A stretch of 40,341 nt of DNA from Zavarzinella formosa DSM 19928 (GTDB lineage Bacteria; Planctomycetota; Planctomycetia; Gemmatales; Gemmataceae): the NCBI RefSeq assembly GCF_000255705.1, contig NZ_JH636439.1, positions 1,958,547 to 1,998,887 of the forward strand, read 5' to 3'. Below are positions 1 to 7,753 of the stretch, piece by piece (position 1 is the first letter of the stretch; each line of letters opens with the position of its first letter). The notes under the pieces were generated by a model. It did no database searches and had not been told where the DNA came from. It saw nothing but the letters and a program-made list of their open reading frames with translations. The translations under genes were made by a program, and so were the position numbers.

Positions 1-318
1 TTGGACGACCTGCGGCGGGCGTTCCGACAGTACAAAGTGATTCACGTGATCTGTGACAACGCCGCCAACCACCAATCGGACCGAAGTTTGGTCGTGCGGG
101 CGTATCTGGCTGAACATGGCGGCCGGATTCGGGTTCATTTTTTGCCGAAATACGCCCCGGACACCAACCCGATTGAACGGGTCTGGTGGCGATTGCATGA
201 GGCCGTGACGCGGAACCACCGATGTGATTCCCTGACACATCTGATCGACATGACTTTCGACTGGCTGGAGGAGAGACGGTTTTTCAGAGTTCAAGACGCA
301 ACATACAACGCTGTCTAA
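1..318 (+). CDS. IS630-family transposase, C-terminal part (cut by window start)
   Basis: This is the last 105 residues of a DDE transposase; the reading frame is open at base 1, so the N-terminal part lies outside the window. The sequence shows the second catalytic aspartate context (CDNAANH near residue 19) and the third acidic site in the block LPKYAPDTNPIERVWW (about residues 48-63), where the E of NPIER is the catalytic glutamate. These are typical of IS630/Tc1-mariner-like enzymes, which cut and join DNA at TA dinucleotides. The gene ends directly against phage coding sequence, so the element sits inside the phage connector gene. Family assignment is firm; which IS630 subgroup it belongs to cannot be read. 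Confidence 0.9.
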   Translation: MDDLRRAFRQYKVIHVICDNAANHQSDRSLVVRAYLAEHGGRIRVHFLPKYAPDTNPIERVWWRLHEAVTRNHRCDSLTHLIDMTFDWLEERRFFRVQDATYNAV

Positions 319-382
319 AATCACCGATACTTTCGGGCAGGGCGGGACCTATTTAGCCGCAAAAATCAGTGCCTCACGCCTG

Positions 383-820
383 ATGTTTGAGAAACTGACT
401 GCCGGGCGGGTTGTGATGCCGACAACCTTTCGCCAGAATGTGAGCCAGTTTCACCAGACGATTTACCTCATGGTTGGCAATGTTTCGAGTGTTTCCAATG
501 TGAAGTATTGGGATACCACGAACACGCAAATCACGGTTGACCTATCCACGGTGACGATTGATTTGGACATCTGTCCAACCCCCGTTTACCTGATGGATGC
601 TTACCCTGCCGTTCATCCCCAACGGCATTATCCCGCAAGCGTGGAGTTCATTGCCGGCTACGCTGATTCGTCCCATGTGCCGGCTGACATTAAAGCCGGA
701 ATCATGGCGTATGCGGCACATCTGTACCGGGATCGGGACGGAAGTCTTCCAGTGCCGCAAGGGTTTTTAGACCTTTGCCAGATGAATCACACAGGTATTT
801 CCAACTCGTGGGGGAACTGA
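383..820 (+). CDS. Phage head-tail connector protein (gp6/phiE125 gp8-like), 5' end cut by IS
   Basis: The 145-residue product resembles the connector (adaptor) family that forms the ring below the portal. It has a central YWDTTNTQ stretch, then a C-terminal block in which VP..IK (about residues 106-112) leads into a helix ending LYRDRDG; this VP-x(2)-IK-helix ending is characteristic of the family. The frame stays open upstream to about 320 and still reads like connector sequence (FGQGGTYLAAKISASR), so the ATG at 383 is only the first available start; the true N-terminus was separated by the IS630 insertion. Next gene follows after 2 bases. The protein is probably not made in functional form unless the IS is recent or a start lies near its edge. 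Confidence 0.75.
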   Translation: MFEKLTAGRVVMPTTFRQNVSQFHQTIYLMVGNVSSVSNVKYWDTTNTQITVDLSTVTIDLDICPTPVYLMDAYPAVHPQRHYPASVEFIAGYADSSHVPADIKAGIMAYAAHLYRDRDGSLPVPQGFLDLCQMNHTGISNSWGN

Positions 821-822
821 AC

Positions 823-1152
823 ATGAAATCACCGGGAGACTACGATACCTCGTTTGAATGGCTGGTCTGTAGCCAGACGCAAGATTCCACAGGTCAAATG
901 CTTCAGACCTTTTCAAGCAATGGCTTTCTCTGGGGTTCGATGGATAGCGTCAGTTCAAATTTAGCCAGCCAGTTTGGAGCAAGAAAGACGACGCAAAACA
1001 GCACAATCAGAATCAGGCAAAAGCCAGGACTGAGCGCAAAAGACCGGCTTACAGACACGCGAGTCAACGAGGTTTGGACGATTGAAAGCCTTTATTACGA
1101 CTGGCAGGAGGACGCTACGATTTGCGATATGCGGAAGGAAAATGATGATTGA
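823..1152 (+). CDS. Phage head closure / head-tail adaptor protein
   Basis: A 109-residue protein in the position where tailed phages carry the SPP1 gp16/HK97-type head closure protein, which seals the connector after packaging. It has the small beta-rich pattern of that family: an N-terminal strand (EWLVCSQ), a G-(F/W)-G-S-like segment (NGFLWGSM), and a C-terminal strand (EVWTIESLYYD). I chose ATG 823 because the longer open frame would overlap the connector and has no ribosome-binding site. Its stop overlaps the start of the next gene at 1142, which suggests translational coupling. The role rests mainly on gene order; sequence similarity is weak by eye. Confidence 0.65.
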   Translation: MKSPGDYDTSFEWLVCSQTQDSTGQMLQTFSSNGFLWGSMDSVSSNLASQFGARKTTQNSTIRIRQKPGLSAKDRLTDTRVNEVWTIESLYYDWQEDATICDMRKENDD

Positions 1153-1600
1153 AGCCCGTTTTACTTTGGATTTGACTCCGCTCAAGTCGCTTACTCCGGC
1201 AGTGGTCAAGAGAGTTCTGAAGGTTGCTTTGAGCCGAGCGGGAAGAGTACCTAAAGCCGCGACCATTGGAACGGCTGGAGCAATCAAAAGGTTTGGGTAT
1301 CTGGCGAAAGCGATCCGCATCAAAACCGTGGTTTATCCTTCAGGTTCGGGATGTGTGATTGTCGGACCATCTTCCACATATACCCGCACAAAGGGCAAAT
1401 ACACGAGGGGAGAACACAAGGGGCAGCCGCGAAAGTTCCAGCCAAGCAAATACGCTCACCTCGTGGAACGAGGAACCAAGCGAAGCAAAGCCACTCCATT
1501 CCTTCAGCCCGCTCTTGAACAGTCCAAAAATCCTTTCGTTCAAGCCATCACCGACAGCATGAGAACGGAAATCGAGAAAGTTTTAGCCGCGCGTAAATAA
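1142..1600 (+). CDS. HK97 gp10-like phage minor structural protein
   Basis: A 152-residue basic protein. The C-terminal block YAHLVERGTKRSKATPFLQPALEQSK (positions 1461-1535; shown here in parts: YAHLVERGTK, then ATPFLQPALE) is the hallmark of the HK97 gp10 family, a tail completion/neck protein made between the head closure and tail tube genes. The N-terminal half has the expected helix (LTPAVVKRVLKVAL). Two ATGs at 1142 and 1145 overlap the stop of the upstream gene, so coupling is likely. The stop lies inside a GTAAATAA motif just before the tail tube start. Confidence 0.85.
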   Translation: MMIEARFTLDLTPLKSLTPAVVKRVLKVALSRAGRVPKAATIGTAGAIKRFGYLAKAIRIKTVVYPSGSGCVIVGPSSTYTRTKGKYTRGEHKGQPRKFQPSKYAHLVERGTKRSKATPFLQPALEQSKNPFVQAITDSMRTEIEKVLAARK

Positions 1601-1604
1601 TCGC

Positions 1605-2018
1605 ATGGTTACAACTGGTTATCTCGGCACTTTTGCCATCGACACGGGAGACGAGGGCGCATTTGAAGTTTTTGGTAACTGCAAATCGATCAAAGTTCCC
1701 GAAATTTCGGTGAACATGGTAGAGGTTCTTCCTCTGTCAGAAATCGCAAAACAGTTCATTCCCGGCAGCGTGGATTATGGCACGGTGACTGCCGAATTCT
1801 ATTGGGACAAAACCGATTTGGTTTCTGCCTACGCTTTGCTCCGCGTTTCGCATTCGTTCAAAGTGACTGCCCCGCCGGGTGGAACTGGCGCCCAAACCTA
1901 CGCTTTCTCGGGCTTTGTGGAGAAGATCACGGAAAGCGAATTCCAGCACGATAACGCGGCGATGTTCTCGTTAGACGTGCGTGTGTCTGGTGCCATCACT
2001 TTGGGAGCCGCTTCCTAA
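1605..2018 (+). CDS. Phage major tail tube protein
   Basis: A 137-residue beta-rich protein starting MVTTGYLGTFAIDTG. Size, position between the gp10-like gene and the G/GT chaperones, and the pattern of alternating strands (ISVNMVEVLP, YGTVTAEFYWD, then a C-terminal VRVSGAITLG) fit the siphovirus tail tube family that stacks as hexamers around the tape measure. The ATG lies 4 bases after a GTAAATAA motif and has no purine-rich ribosome-binding site. The stop overlaps the next start as TAATG (2016-2020). Identity is inferred from context plus fold-like pattern. Confidence 0.75.
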   Translation: MVTTGYLGTFAIDTGDEGAFEVFGNCKSIKVPEISVNMVEVLPLSEIAKQFIPGSVDYGTVTAEFYWDKTDLVSAYALLRVSHSFKVTAPPGGTGAQTYAFSGFVEKITESEFQHDNAAMFSLDVRVSGAITLGAAS

Positions 2019-2341
2019 TGACACTCAAAGAACGCATTTTCGCCGCTTCCGATATCAAGCTTGCCCCGTTGGTTGTCCCTGAATGGGGGAATGAGACGGT
2101 CTACCTCAAAACCCTTACGGCTGGTCAAAGTCTCAGGATTGAGGAAGGCAAATCGAACACGGAACAAGCCTCATTGCTGGTTCAGTATGGATGCGTTGAC
2201 GAGAACGGAAAACCGTTGTTCACGGCTGACGAGGTGAAACGACTGTTAGAGGAAAAATCGGCTGATGGCTTTGTTCGTGTCGCAAAGGCTTTGCGGGAAC
2301 ACAACGGAGTGAAGACGGTTGAGGACGAGGTAAAAAACTAA
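2018..2341 (+). CDS. Tail assembly chaperone, G-type (zero-frame product)
   Basis: A 107-residue protein made from the first of two overlapping frames. G-type chaperones coat the tape measure during tail assembly. It holds the family pattern: early E/D-rich segment, a 'TAGQSLRIEE' start of a helical domain, a CVDENGKPLF turn (new residues counted as part of the G domain), then VKRLLEE and VAKALREHNG. The end GTA AAA AAC TAA (2330-2341) contains the slippery heptamer A AAA AAC at 2332-2338, so a fraction of ribosomes should slip back one base and avoid the stop. The start overlaps the tail tube stop. Function is assigned from the slippery site and gene order. Confidence 0.85.
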   Translation: MTLKERIFAASDIKLAPLVVPEWGNETVYLKTLTAGQSLRIEEGKSNTEQASLLVQYGCVDENGKPLFTADEVKRLLEEKSADGFVRVAKALREHNGVKTVEDEVKN

Positions 2342-2673
2342 TCGACGGCAATCAGGACATTTCACTGATTGCCGATATTGCCCGTTCCTATGGTCAACTG
2401 CCGAGCGAGTTTTTGGAGCGTGTTTCGTTTCAGGAATTCGCTTTGTTACTGGAGATCTACAGGCGTCAACCGTGGGGAGAACGATTGGCTGACTGGCGTA
2501 GTGCGATGCAAGCCCATACCACGGCGCAAAGCATGGGCGGCAAAACCAAGCTAAATGATTTCCTTCCACGCTTTCGACCAGCCGAACAAACACCAGAACA
2601 ATCGGCGAAGGCATTGGAACGGTGGGCGTTAAAGCACAATTCACTTCTGAAACACCATCGCCCAAAAGTTTAA
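2018..2673 (+). CDS. Tail assembly chaperone GT, -1 frameshift fusion product
   Basis: Predicted 218-residue fusion: 107 residues read in the zero frame to AAC (2336-2338), a -1 slip at A AAA AAC, then 111 residues from CTA at 2338 in the -1 frame (beginning LIDGNQDISLIADIARSYG) to the TAA at 2671-2673. The -1 frame is open on both sides of the join and has no sensible start of its own before ATG 2413, which lies inside the T domain. The T part ends with a DFLPRF...TPEQSAKALERWA segment similar to T domains that bind the tail tube protein. In lambda the ratio of G to GT controls tail assembly; the same is inferred here. Confidence 0.85.
2332..2338 (+). promoter_or_regulatory. Programmed -1 ribosomal frameshift slippery site (A AAA AAC)
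   Basis: The heptamer fits X XXY YYZ exactly in phase with the zero frame (GTA AAA AAC) and sits one codon before the G stop. This is the arrangement used by lambdoid and many other siphoviruses for the G/GT pair. Confidence 0.88.
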
Positions 2674-2685
2674 ATTTTAAAAAAA

Positions 2686-2705
2686 ACGGGTCAAGTCTGA
2701 CCCGT
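2686..2705 (-). terminator. Intrinsic terminator facing the minus strand
   Basis: Perfect 8-bp stem ACGGGTCA / TGACCCGT with loop AGTC. A run of eight A lies at 2679-2686, so on the - strand the hairpin is followed by a T-run, as in a rho-independent terminator. On the + strand there is no T-run. No - strand gene is evident nearby. Confidence 0.6.
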
Positions 2706-2718
2706 ACATATCCCCATC

Positions 2719-4317
2719 ATGGCAGAAAACTCAATTGGAAAAGGCTCGCTCGATTTGTCGGTTTCGGGTGCTGGATTGGCTACCGGTTTAAAAACCGCTA
2801 CGGAACAAATCTCAGGCTGGGGAGATAAAACCAAATCATTGCTAAAGACCAAAATGGGCGGGTTAATGTCGTCCGTCACTTCGGTATTCAAACCAAATCT
2901 TGCTTTGATGGCTGGATCTTTAGGGATTGGCGGGTTGACCTCTGGGCTGGAGGGAACGCTTGAAAAAATCAAGGATCTTGCAAAAGTCGGGAAAAGTGCA
3001 TCCGCTTTGGGAGTGGATTCGGCGCAATATATGGGTTTGCAACTCGTGTTCGCCAAGGCAGGCGTCTCTTCGGACGAATTCGGCTCACTTCTCGGAAAAC
3101 TTTCGGGGAAGATCCAGCTTACAGCCGCACAGGGTGGAGAATTAACCACCGTGTTTCGGGCTATCGGTCTGAATGCCCGTGATCTTGCCCTATTGCCAGC
3201 CGATGAACAAGTTTTGGCGCTCAGTGATGCGTTGAGCAAACTGCCAAAAGGCGGACAACAAGCCGCCGTAGCAATGAAACTTTTTGAGGAAAAAGGGGTT
3301 TCCCTTCTCAGTGTGTTGGGCAAGTCGAAAGACGAGATTCAGGGGATGATTAACGCGCAAACGGAAATGGGAAACGCCATTTCTCAGACTGACATGGACA
3401 CTGTCACCCGAGCGGCAAAAGCTCTTCCAAAATTGGGGCAGGTCGTTTCAGGATTCCAGACAAAGATGGTCATCGCATTTTCACCAATTGTTGAGATGAT
3501 CGGCTCGAAATTATCGGCGGCGGTGGGCGTGGCTTCCAGCATTATGAACTGGTGGGCGAGAGGCGCGGCTGAACATTGGTCAATTATCGCCGATGGAATT
3601 GGCGACGCCATCAAGTATGTCTGGGAATTTGGCAAGAGTGTTGTCGATGCGGTGAAAGACTTGTTCTCGTTTTCTGATTCCACGATGACGATTCAGGAAG
3701 TTGTTGAAACGGCATGGCGGCTGATTGCCAAAGGAGTTTCAACGGTCGGAACGGCAATTTCAATTGCCTTCGGGGCGTTGGTCGGGGGAGCATCGTTTCT
3801 CGTTGATGCTTTCTCAGGCGTACTCACTGCCCTGAAGGCGGTTGTGGACATGGGGAAGAGTTTGCCCGATGCAATACGTCCGGCTTGGTTGGATGATTTT
3901 TCAAGTGGAATTGATTCGTTCGACAAAAAAGTGCGGTCTGCGGCTGACGGGATGCGTGCCTATGGCTTCCGGCAGTTTAACAAAAAATTCTCTGATGGCT
4001 GGCAGGGGGTTGATAATTGGTTCGACAACAGAAAGAACAAACAAGCGGCTGAAGAATTGGGCGAGGATATTGGAAACGGGATTCTTCCGGGCATGAAAGC
4101 GAGCAAAGCCAGCAATGAATTCGCCAGTGCTATGAGCAAAGGAAGCGCAGCCGCTTACAGCATCGAAATCAATCGAGACCTTGGCGCCCAACTCTCCGCA
4201 CAACAAAAGCAAGCCGATGCGCTGCTCCAGATCAAGGCGCTGGGAGACGAACAGAGAAAATTACTTCAAAAGATTGTCGATCAGGGCAAGAATCTTCCCG
4301 CCATCGGTGCAATTTAA
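2719..4317 (+). CDS. Phage tail tape measure protein (short)
   Basis: A 532-residue Ala/Gly/Lys-rich, largely helical protein placed right after the G/GT chaperones, where the tape measure always sits. It begins with a low-complexity SVSGAGLATGLKTA segment, has a long amphipathic helical part, and contains hydrophobic stretches around residues 335-370 (ISIAFGALVGGASFLVDAF) as expected for the protein that sets tail length and enters the host membrane during DNA delivery. At about 0.15 nm per residue it would give a tail near 80 nm, which is short for a siphovirus; that figure is an inference from the known scaling rule. No peptidase or lysozyme domain is visible. The stop TAA is part of a TTTAAATTTTAAAA motif. 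Confidence 0.82.
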   Translation: MAENSIGKGSLDLSVSGAGLATGLKTATEQISGWGDKTKSLLKTKMGGLMSSVTSVFKPNLALMAGSLGIGGLTSGLEGTLEKIKDLAKVGKSASALGVDSAQYMGLQLVFAKAGVSSDEFGSLLGKLSGKIQLTAAQGGELTTVFRAIGLNARDLALLPADEQVLALSDALSKLPKGGQQAAVAMKLFEEKGVSLLSVLGKSKDEIQGMINAQTEMGNAISQTDMDTVTRAAKALPKLGQVVSGFQTKMVIAFSPIVEMIGSKLSAAVGVASSIMNWWARGAAEHWSIIADGIGDAIKYVWEFGKSVVDAVKDLFSFSDSTMTIQEVVETAWRLIAKGVSTVGTAISIAFGALVGGASFLVDAFSGVLTALKAVVDMGKSLPDAIRPAWLDDFSSGIDSFDKKVRSAADGMRAYGFRQFNKKFSDGWQGVDNWFDNRKNKQAAEELGEDIGNGILPGMKASKASNEFASAMSKGSAAAYSIEINRDLGAQLSAQQKQADALLQIKALGDEQRKLLQKIVDQGKNLPAIGAI

Positions 4318-4347
4318 ATTTTAAAAATGCCATGCCGTAAATAACGC

Positions 4348-5292
4348 ATGGCTTTAGTTTCAGTAACAGAGATTCAGGACTCACGAACTTCAAAGGTAGA
4401 CAACCAGAATAACAGGCAGTATACGCGCGTCTTCGTTGTGGTGTTTGACTCGCCAGAAGACGGACAACTCGCCGCATTAACTGCCACGGATGTTCCCATT
4501 AGGGGAAGTACCTATGAGGATGTGGAAACCGGCTTAGCTGACACTGAAGCCACGATGCGGGACAAATCCGCTGAACAGGTCGATTCCACGGTTTGGAAAG
4601 TCACTTGCAACTATGACAGCACATTAGAGGCGAGTGAAAAGGACGGCGGCACTTCCGCCAGTGGTTCCAGTGATCCAACCAGTACGCCACCGGGGGGAAC
4701 TGGCAGCAATTCAGACACAGCGCCAGACAGCAGAACGCCATCAATCACATTCGGAACCAAAACGGTAGAAGAAGTTTTCCGAACCGACTACACCACGCCG
4801 ACCGCTTTGCCGATTTTGAATTCAGCCTCAATGCCGTATGATCCGCCCGAAATGGTGACACGGTATTTGCCAACTATCACCGTTACCACTTGGAAAAGCT
4901 CATGGGGGATTAGCAAGAAACTCACCTATGAAGGAACTACCAATGCGGCGACATACACGATTTTAGGATGGGATTTCCCCGCCAAATCGCTTGTTATCAC
5001 CAAATACGACGCCAAATCTGCCAAAGACAGTTACGGCTATTACTGGGAAATCACGATTGAATTTCTGTACGATCCGGGCTTACACACCTTGCGTTTGCTC
5101 GATGCAGGTAGCTGGGAGGCTGTTGTAGAAGGCGCGGATACTTACTATGTCCGCATTTGCGACAAACTCGGCAACCCGCTTGACAAGCCCGTTCCTTTGG
5201 ATGGAACCGGATTGAAAGCCGGACCAAACCTCACGGTTTATAACCTCTACCAAAAATATAAAATCACAGATTGGAGCGCAGGTTTAGTATGA
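4348..5292 (+). CDS. Phage tail protein of unknown function
   Basis: 314 residues, not recognised. The N-terminal ~95 residues look beta-rich (RVFVVVFDSPEDGQ, VWKVTCNYDS), followed by a Ser/Thr/Gly/Pro linker (about residues 96-130, with PPGGTGSNSD) and a C-terminal beta domain with many aromatic residues (YGYYWEITIEFLYDPGLH). This position, after the tape measure, usually holds distal tail or baseplate hub proteins, so a baseplate role is a reasonable guess only. The ATG lies 3 bases after a GTAAATAA motif; the stop overlaps the next start as ATGA at 5289-5292, suggesting coupling. Confidence 0.7.
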   Translation: MALVSVTEIQDSRTSKVDNQNNRQYTRVFVVVFDSPEDGQLAALTATDVPIRGSTYEDVETGLADTEATMRDKSAEQVDSTVWKVTCNYDSTLEASEKDGGTSASGSSDPTSTPPGGTGSNSDTAPDSRTPSITFGTKTVEEVFRTDYTTPTALPILNSASMPYDPPEMVTRYLPTITVTTWKSSWGISKKLTYEGTTNAATYTILGWDFPAKSLVITKYDAKSAKDSYGYYWEITIEFLYDPGLHTLRLLDAGSWEAVVEGADTYYVRICDKLGNPLDKPVPLDGTGLKAGPNLTVYNLYQKYKITDWSAGLV

Positions 5293-6050
5293 GTTCACCT
5301 GACGGATATTTGCTTTCGCCATCCACGGCGCAAAAGGTTTCAGACCTCGTTAGCAGAACGGGCAGTTTTTCACCGGGTTACTCTAGTTCAGCTTCCCAAC
5401 CCCTTATGTGCTGGGTGAAAGTGAACACAGCCGGAACGGTGGCGAGTGGAAACATTCAGAATTACGATTCGGTTGATGGCTGGGTGGATTTTGGCGATGT
5501 TTGGGTAATGGCTGAAACCAATCCCGGAACGGACAATGTTGCCACAGGTCGTTACCTTTGCCGGATGTCTGGCGACTATACCCATAGCAGCACAACACGC
5601 AGGCTTTGCATCGCCAGAACAGGAACGGGACCAACGGGCGCAACTGGTCCAGCCGCATTTTCGTACAGGACTGGTGGAAGTTCAGCAGTTCCAGGACTTG
5701 GAACAGGCAGCGGGATTATTCCCGGTTCGGCACGTTGTTACGGGTACAGAAACTCCGGCATTCTTGAGATTCAAACGGGATTATCTCCGGGCGGTTCAAA
5801 CTCAATCATTGCAACGGTCACATTCGCACCGGCTTTCGTTTCGTTTCCCTATGTCGTGAGCATCACTCCAGCGAACGCTAACGCCGCCAAACTGACGAGC
5901 GCACAGATACCGTATGTTGATAATTGCGTGATGGTTGGCTCTACAGGTTGTGCCACTTCAACCACTTGGAAACTGATGAGCGGAACAACGGCACTTGCGG
6001 CAACCAGTGGCGTCATTTTCGGTTGGTATTTCATCGTTTGCGGTGAGTAA
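5289..6050 (+). CDS. Probable tail tip/fibre protein with receptor-binding-like C-terminus
   Basis: 253 residues. A short collagen-like linker (TGPTGATGPA, about residues 117-126) separates an N-terminal beta domain from a C-terminal domain rich in Gly, Ser, Thr and aromatic residues (FPYVVSITPANANAAK ... GVIFGWYFIVCGE). The FxxxPYVVSITPAN start of the C-terminal domain is reminiscent of phage fibre tips of the H-type-lectin-like kind, but this is a weak, by-eye resemblance. It starts within the stop of the previous gene (ATGA). A TTTAAATTTTAAAA motif follows the stop. Confidence 0.6.
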   Translation: MSSPDGYLLSPSTAQKVSDLVSRTGSFSPGYSSSASQPLMCWVKVNTAGTVASGNIQNYDSVDGWVDFGDVWVMAETNPGTDNVATGRYLCRMSGDYTHSSTTRRLCIARTGTGPTGATGPAAFSYRTGGSSAVPGLGTGSGIIPGSARCYGYRNSGILEIQTGLSPGGSNSIIATVTFAPAFVSFPYVVSITPANANAAKLTSAQIPYVDNCVMVGSTGCATSTTWKLMSGTTALAATSGVIFGWYFIVCGE

Positions 6051-6067
6051 GTTTTTAAATTTTAAAA

Positions 6068-6466
6068 ATGGGCATCGGTAAATATCAGATGCTCATTGAA
6101 CAACAGATTTTTGACCGGCTAAGCACAGATACCACAATCAGCGGCTATGTCGGAAACCGAGTTTTCCCCTCGTTGCCTACTGAGGAAGACCCGCAACTCC
6201 CTTTCATTTGGTTCGTGCAAAGTTCTGTTCTTCCCTTTTACAGTCTCGGCGGCACGACTGGAACCACTCGGCAGGAATTTGAGATTCAGGTTTGGGCAGA
6301 GACTTTCCAACAGGCTGGGGACATCGCCGACGCTGTACGGGTAAGACTTGACAAGTTCAGCGGGGGAAACATCCAAGAGTGTTTCTTTGCTGGGATGAAC
6401 TCGGATGAGAGCGAAGATTTGGGATGTTGCAAGGTTCTTGATTTCGTTTTTTTTTTTACAGGATGA
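6068..6466 (+). CDS. DUF3168-like tail completion/terminator protein
   Basis: A 132-residue protein with the layout of the DUF3168 family: N-terminal helix (LIEQQIFDRLS), the motif GNRVFPSLPTEEDPQLPFIWF (given here as GNRVFPSLP then LPFIWF), a strand pair with R-x-EF-x-IQVWA, and a helix (AGDIADAVRVRLDKF). This family closes the head-proximal end of the tail tube. Normally the gene lies between the gp10-like and tail tube genes; here it is about 4.5 kb downstream. The start is directly preceded by TTTAAATTTTAAAA and has no purine-rich ribosome-binding site. The 3' end runs through an 11-T homopolymer (6447-6457) and overlaps the fibre frame. Confidence 0.75.
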   Translation: MGIGKYQMLIEQQIFDRLSTDTTISGYVGNRVFPSLPTEEDPQLPFIWFVQSSVLPFYSLGGTTGTTRQEFEIQVWAETFQQAGDIADAVRVRLDKFSGGNIQECFFAGMNSDESEDLGCCKVLDFVFFFTG

Positions 6467-7748
6467 CAATGTAGTTCCGGTTTCGTCCGGGCTTCCTTCC
6501 GTAACCGTAAGGGCTGATGGTTTGTACTTTGGGGATCAACTCATTTCTCAAGAGGGATTGCAAGGCGAGCCAGGACCGGCGGGACCACAGGGATTAAAAG
6601 GCGAGCCGGGAGACGATGGTTTGCCGGGGACAGACGGGAACGATGGACAATCAGCCTACCAAATCGCCGTAGCCAATGGATTCGTAGGCAATGAAGCCGC
6701 TTGGCTTGCGTCCCTCGTGGGCGAGCCGGGCGGCGATGGGCAAGACGGCTTGGCAGGGACAGACGGGAACGATGGAACTTCCGCCACGATCACCGTAGGC
6801 ACGGTTACCACTGGTTCGGCTGGATCTTCCGCCAGCGTAACCAATTCAGGCACAACATCGGCGGCGGTGTTCAATTTCACCATTCCACGAGGAAACACAG
6901 GAGCGCAGGGCATTCCCGGCAATGATGGCGCAGATGCCCCTTTTCCTTCTCAAACCGGCAACGCCCACAAATTCCTGACCACTGACGGAACCAATCCGGC
7001 TTTCGCTTTCGTCTCGTTGACGGATTCGGTGTCGGGGGTTTTGCCTGTTTCAAGTGGGGGGACAGGTGAAACAACTCTCGCCAACGCTTTTTACGCTGGT
7101 TCAAACGCCTTTGCCGTGGGTGTCTCCGCCTCACCAAATCAAAGCCTCATGCTCAATCCTGACGGGTTGACCGTGTTCGGGAATCCAAGCGTTGACGCGG
7201 GTTTAATCACTTCCATTTTGCCTGTCTCAAGTGGGGGAACAGGAGAGGACACAGCGCCAGCCGCTTTCCAAAGTCTGGCTGATTCTCACGCCAACAACCA
7301 GCCAGCAACGGAAAACATGCTTCTGTATGCGGCATCCACGGAAGGCGGGGTTTACACCAATTGGGGGAACCCAGACCTTACAGCGCCGAGTATCACCCTT
7401 TCGTCTGATGTGGCGGTTAAAACCCGTTCATCGACTTGGCAACTTTCGAGCGATAAACGCCTCAAAAAAGCCATCCGCAAGTATCGTTCAGGTCTGGCGG
7501 AGATTGAGAAGATTCGCACGGTTACCTTTGAGTATCGTCAAGGGGATTCAAAAAGATGCGTTGGTGTCATCGCGCAGGAGATTCAAGAGGTTTTGCCGGA
7601 CACGGTTTCCACGAGGAAGGGGATGCTGCGGGGCAAAGAAACGGAACTTCTCGACTTTAACCCTCACGAGATCATTTTCACGCTGGTCAATGCCGTTCAA
7701 GAACTCAGCAAGGAAGTGAAGGAGTTGAAGGAGTTGAAGGCTAAATAG
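6405..7748 (+). CDS. Collagen-like tail fibre with S74 intramolecular chaperone domain
   Basis: Up to 447 residues. Gly-X-Y repeats occur in two blocks (GEPGPAGPQGLKGEPGDDG and GEPGGDGQDGLAGTDGNDG), then the fibre motif PVSSGGTGE appears twice (near bases 7040 and 7220). The C-terminus is a Peptidase_S74 chaperone: SDKRLK with Ser349 and Lys354 matching the Ser-Lys dyad, GVIAQEIQEVLPD, and a closing helical coiled coil (VQELSKEVKELKEL). The family trimerises the fibre and then cuts itself off, here predicted before Ser349, releasing ~99 residues. The start is uncertain: ATG 6405 lies inside the upstream gene, and the frame runs through the 11-T run, so a TTG at 6438 or a slippage fusion is also possible. 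Confidence 0.85.
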   Translation: MRAKIWDVARFLISFFFLQDDNVVPVSSGLPSVTVRADGLYFGDQLISQEGLQGEPGPAGPQGLKGEPGDDGLPGTDGNDGQSAYQIAVANGFVGNEAAWLASLVGEPGGDGQDGLAGTDGNDGTSATITVGTVTTGSAGSSASVTNSGTTSAAVFNFTIPRGNTGAQGIPGNDGADAPFPSQTGNAHKFLTTDGTNPAFAFVSLTDSVSGVLPVSSGGTGETTLANAFYAGSNAFAVGVSASPNQSLMLNPDGLTVFGNPSVDAGLITSILPVSSGGTGEDTAPAAFQSLADSHANNQPATENMLLYAASTEGGVYTNWGNPDLTAPSITLSSDVAVKTRSSTWQLSSDKRLKKAIRKYRSGLAEIEKIRTVTFEYRQGDSKRCVGVIAQEIQEVLPDTVSTRKGMLRGKETELLDFNPHEIIFTLVNAVQELSKEVKELKELKAK

Positions 7749-7753
7749 ACCAT

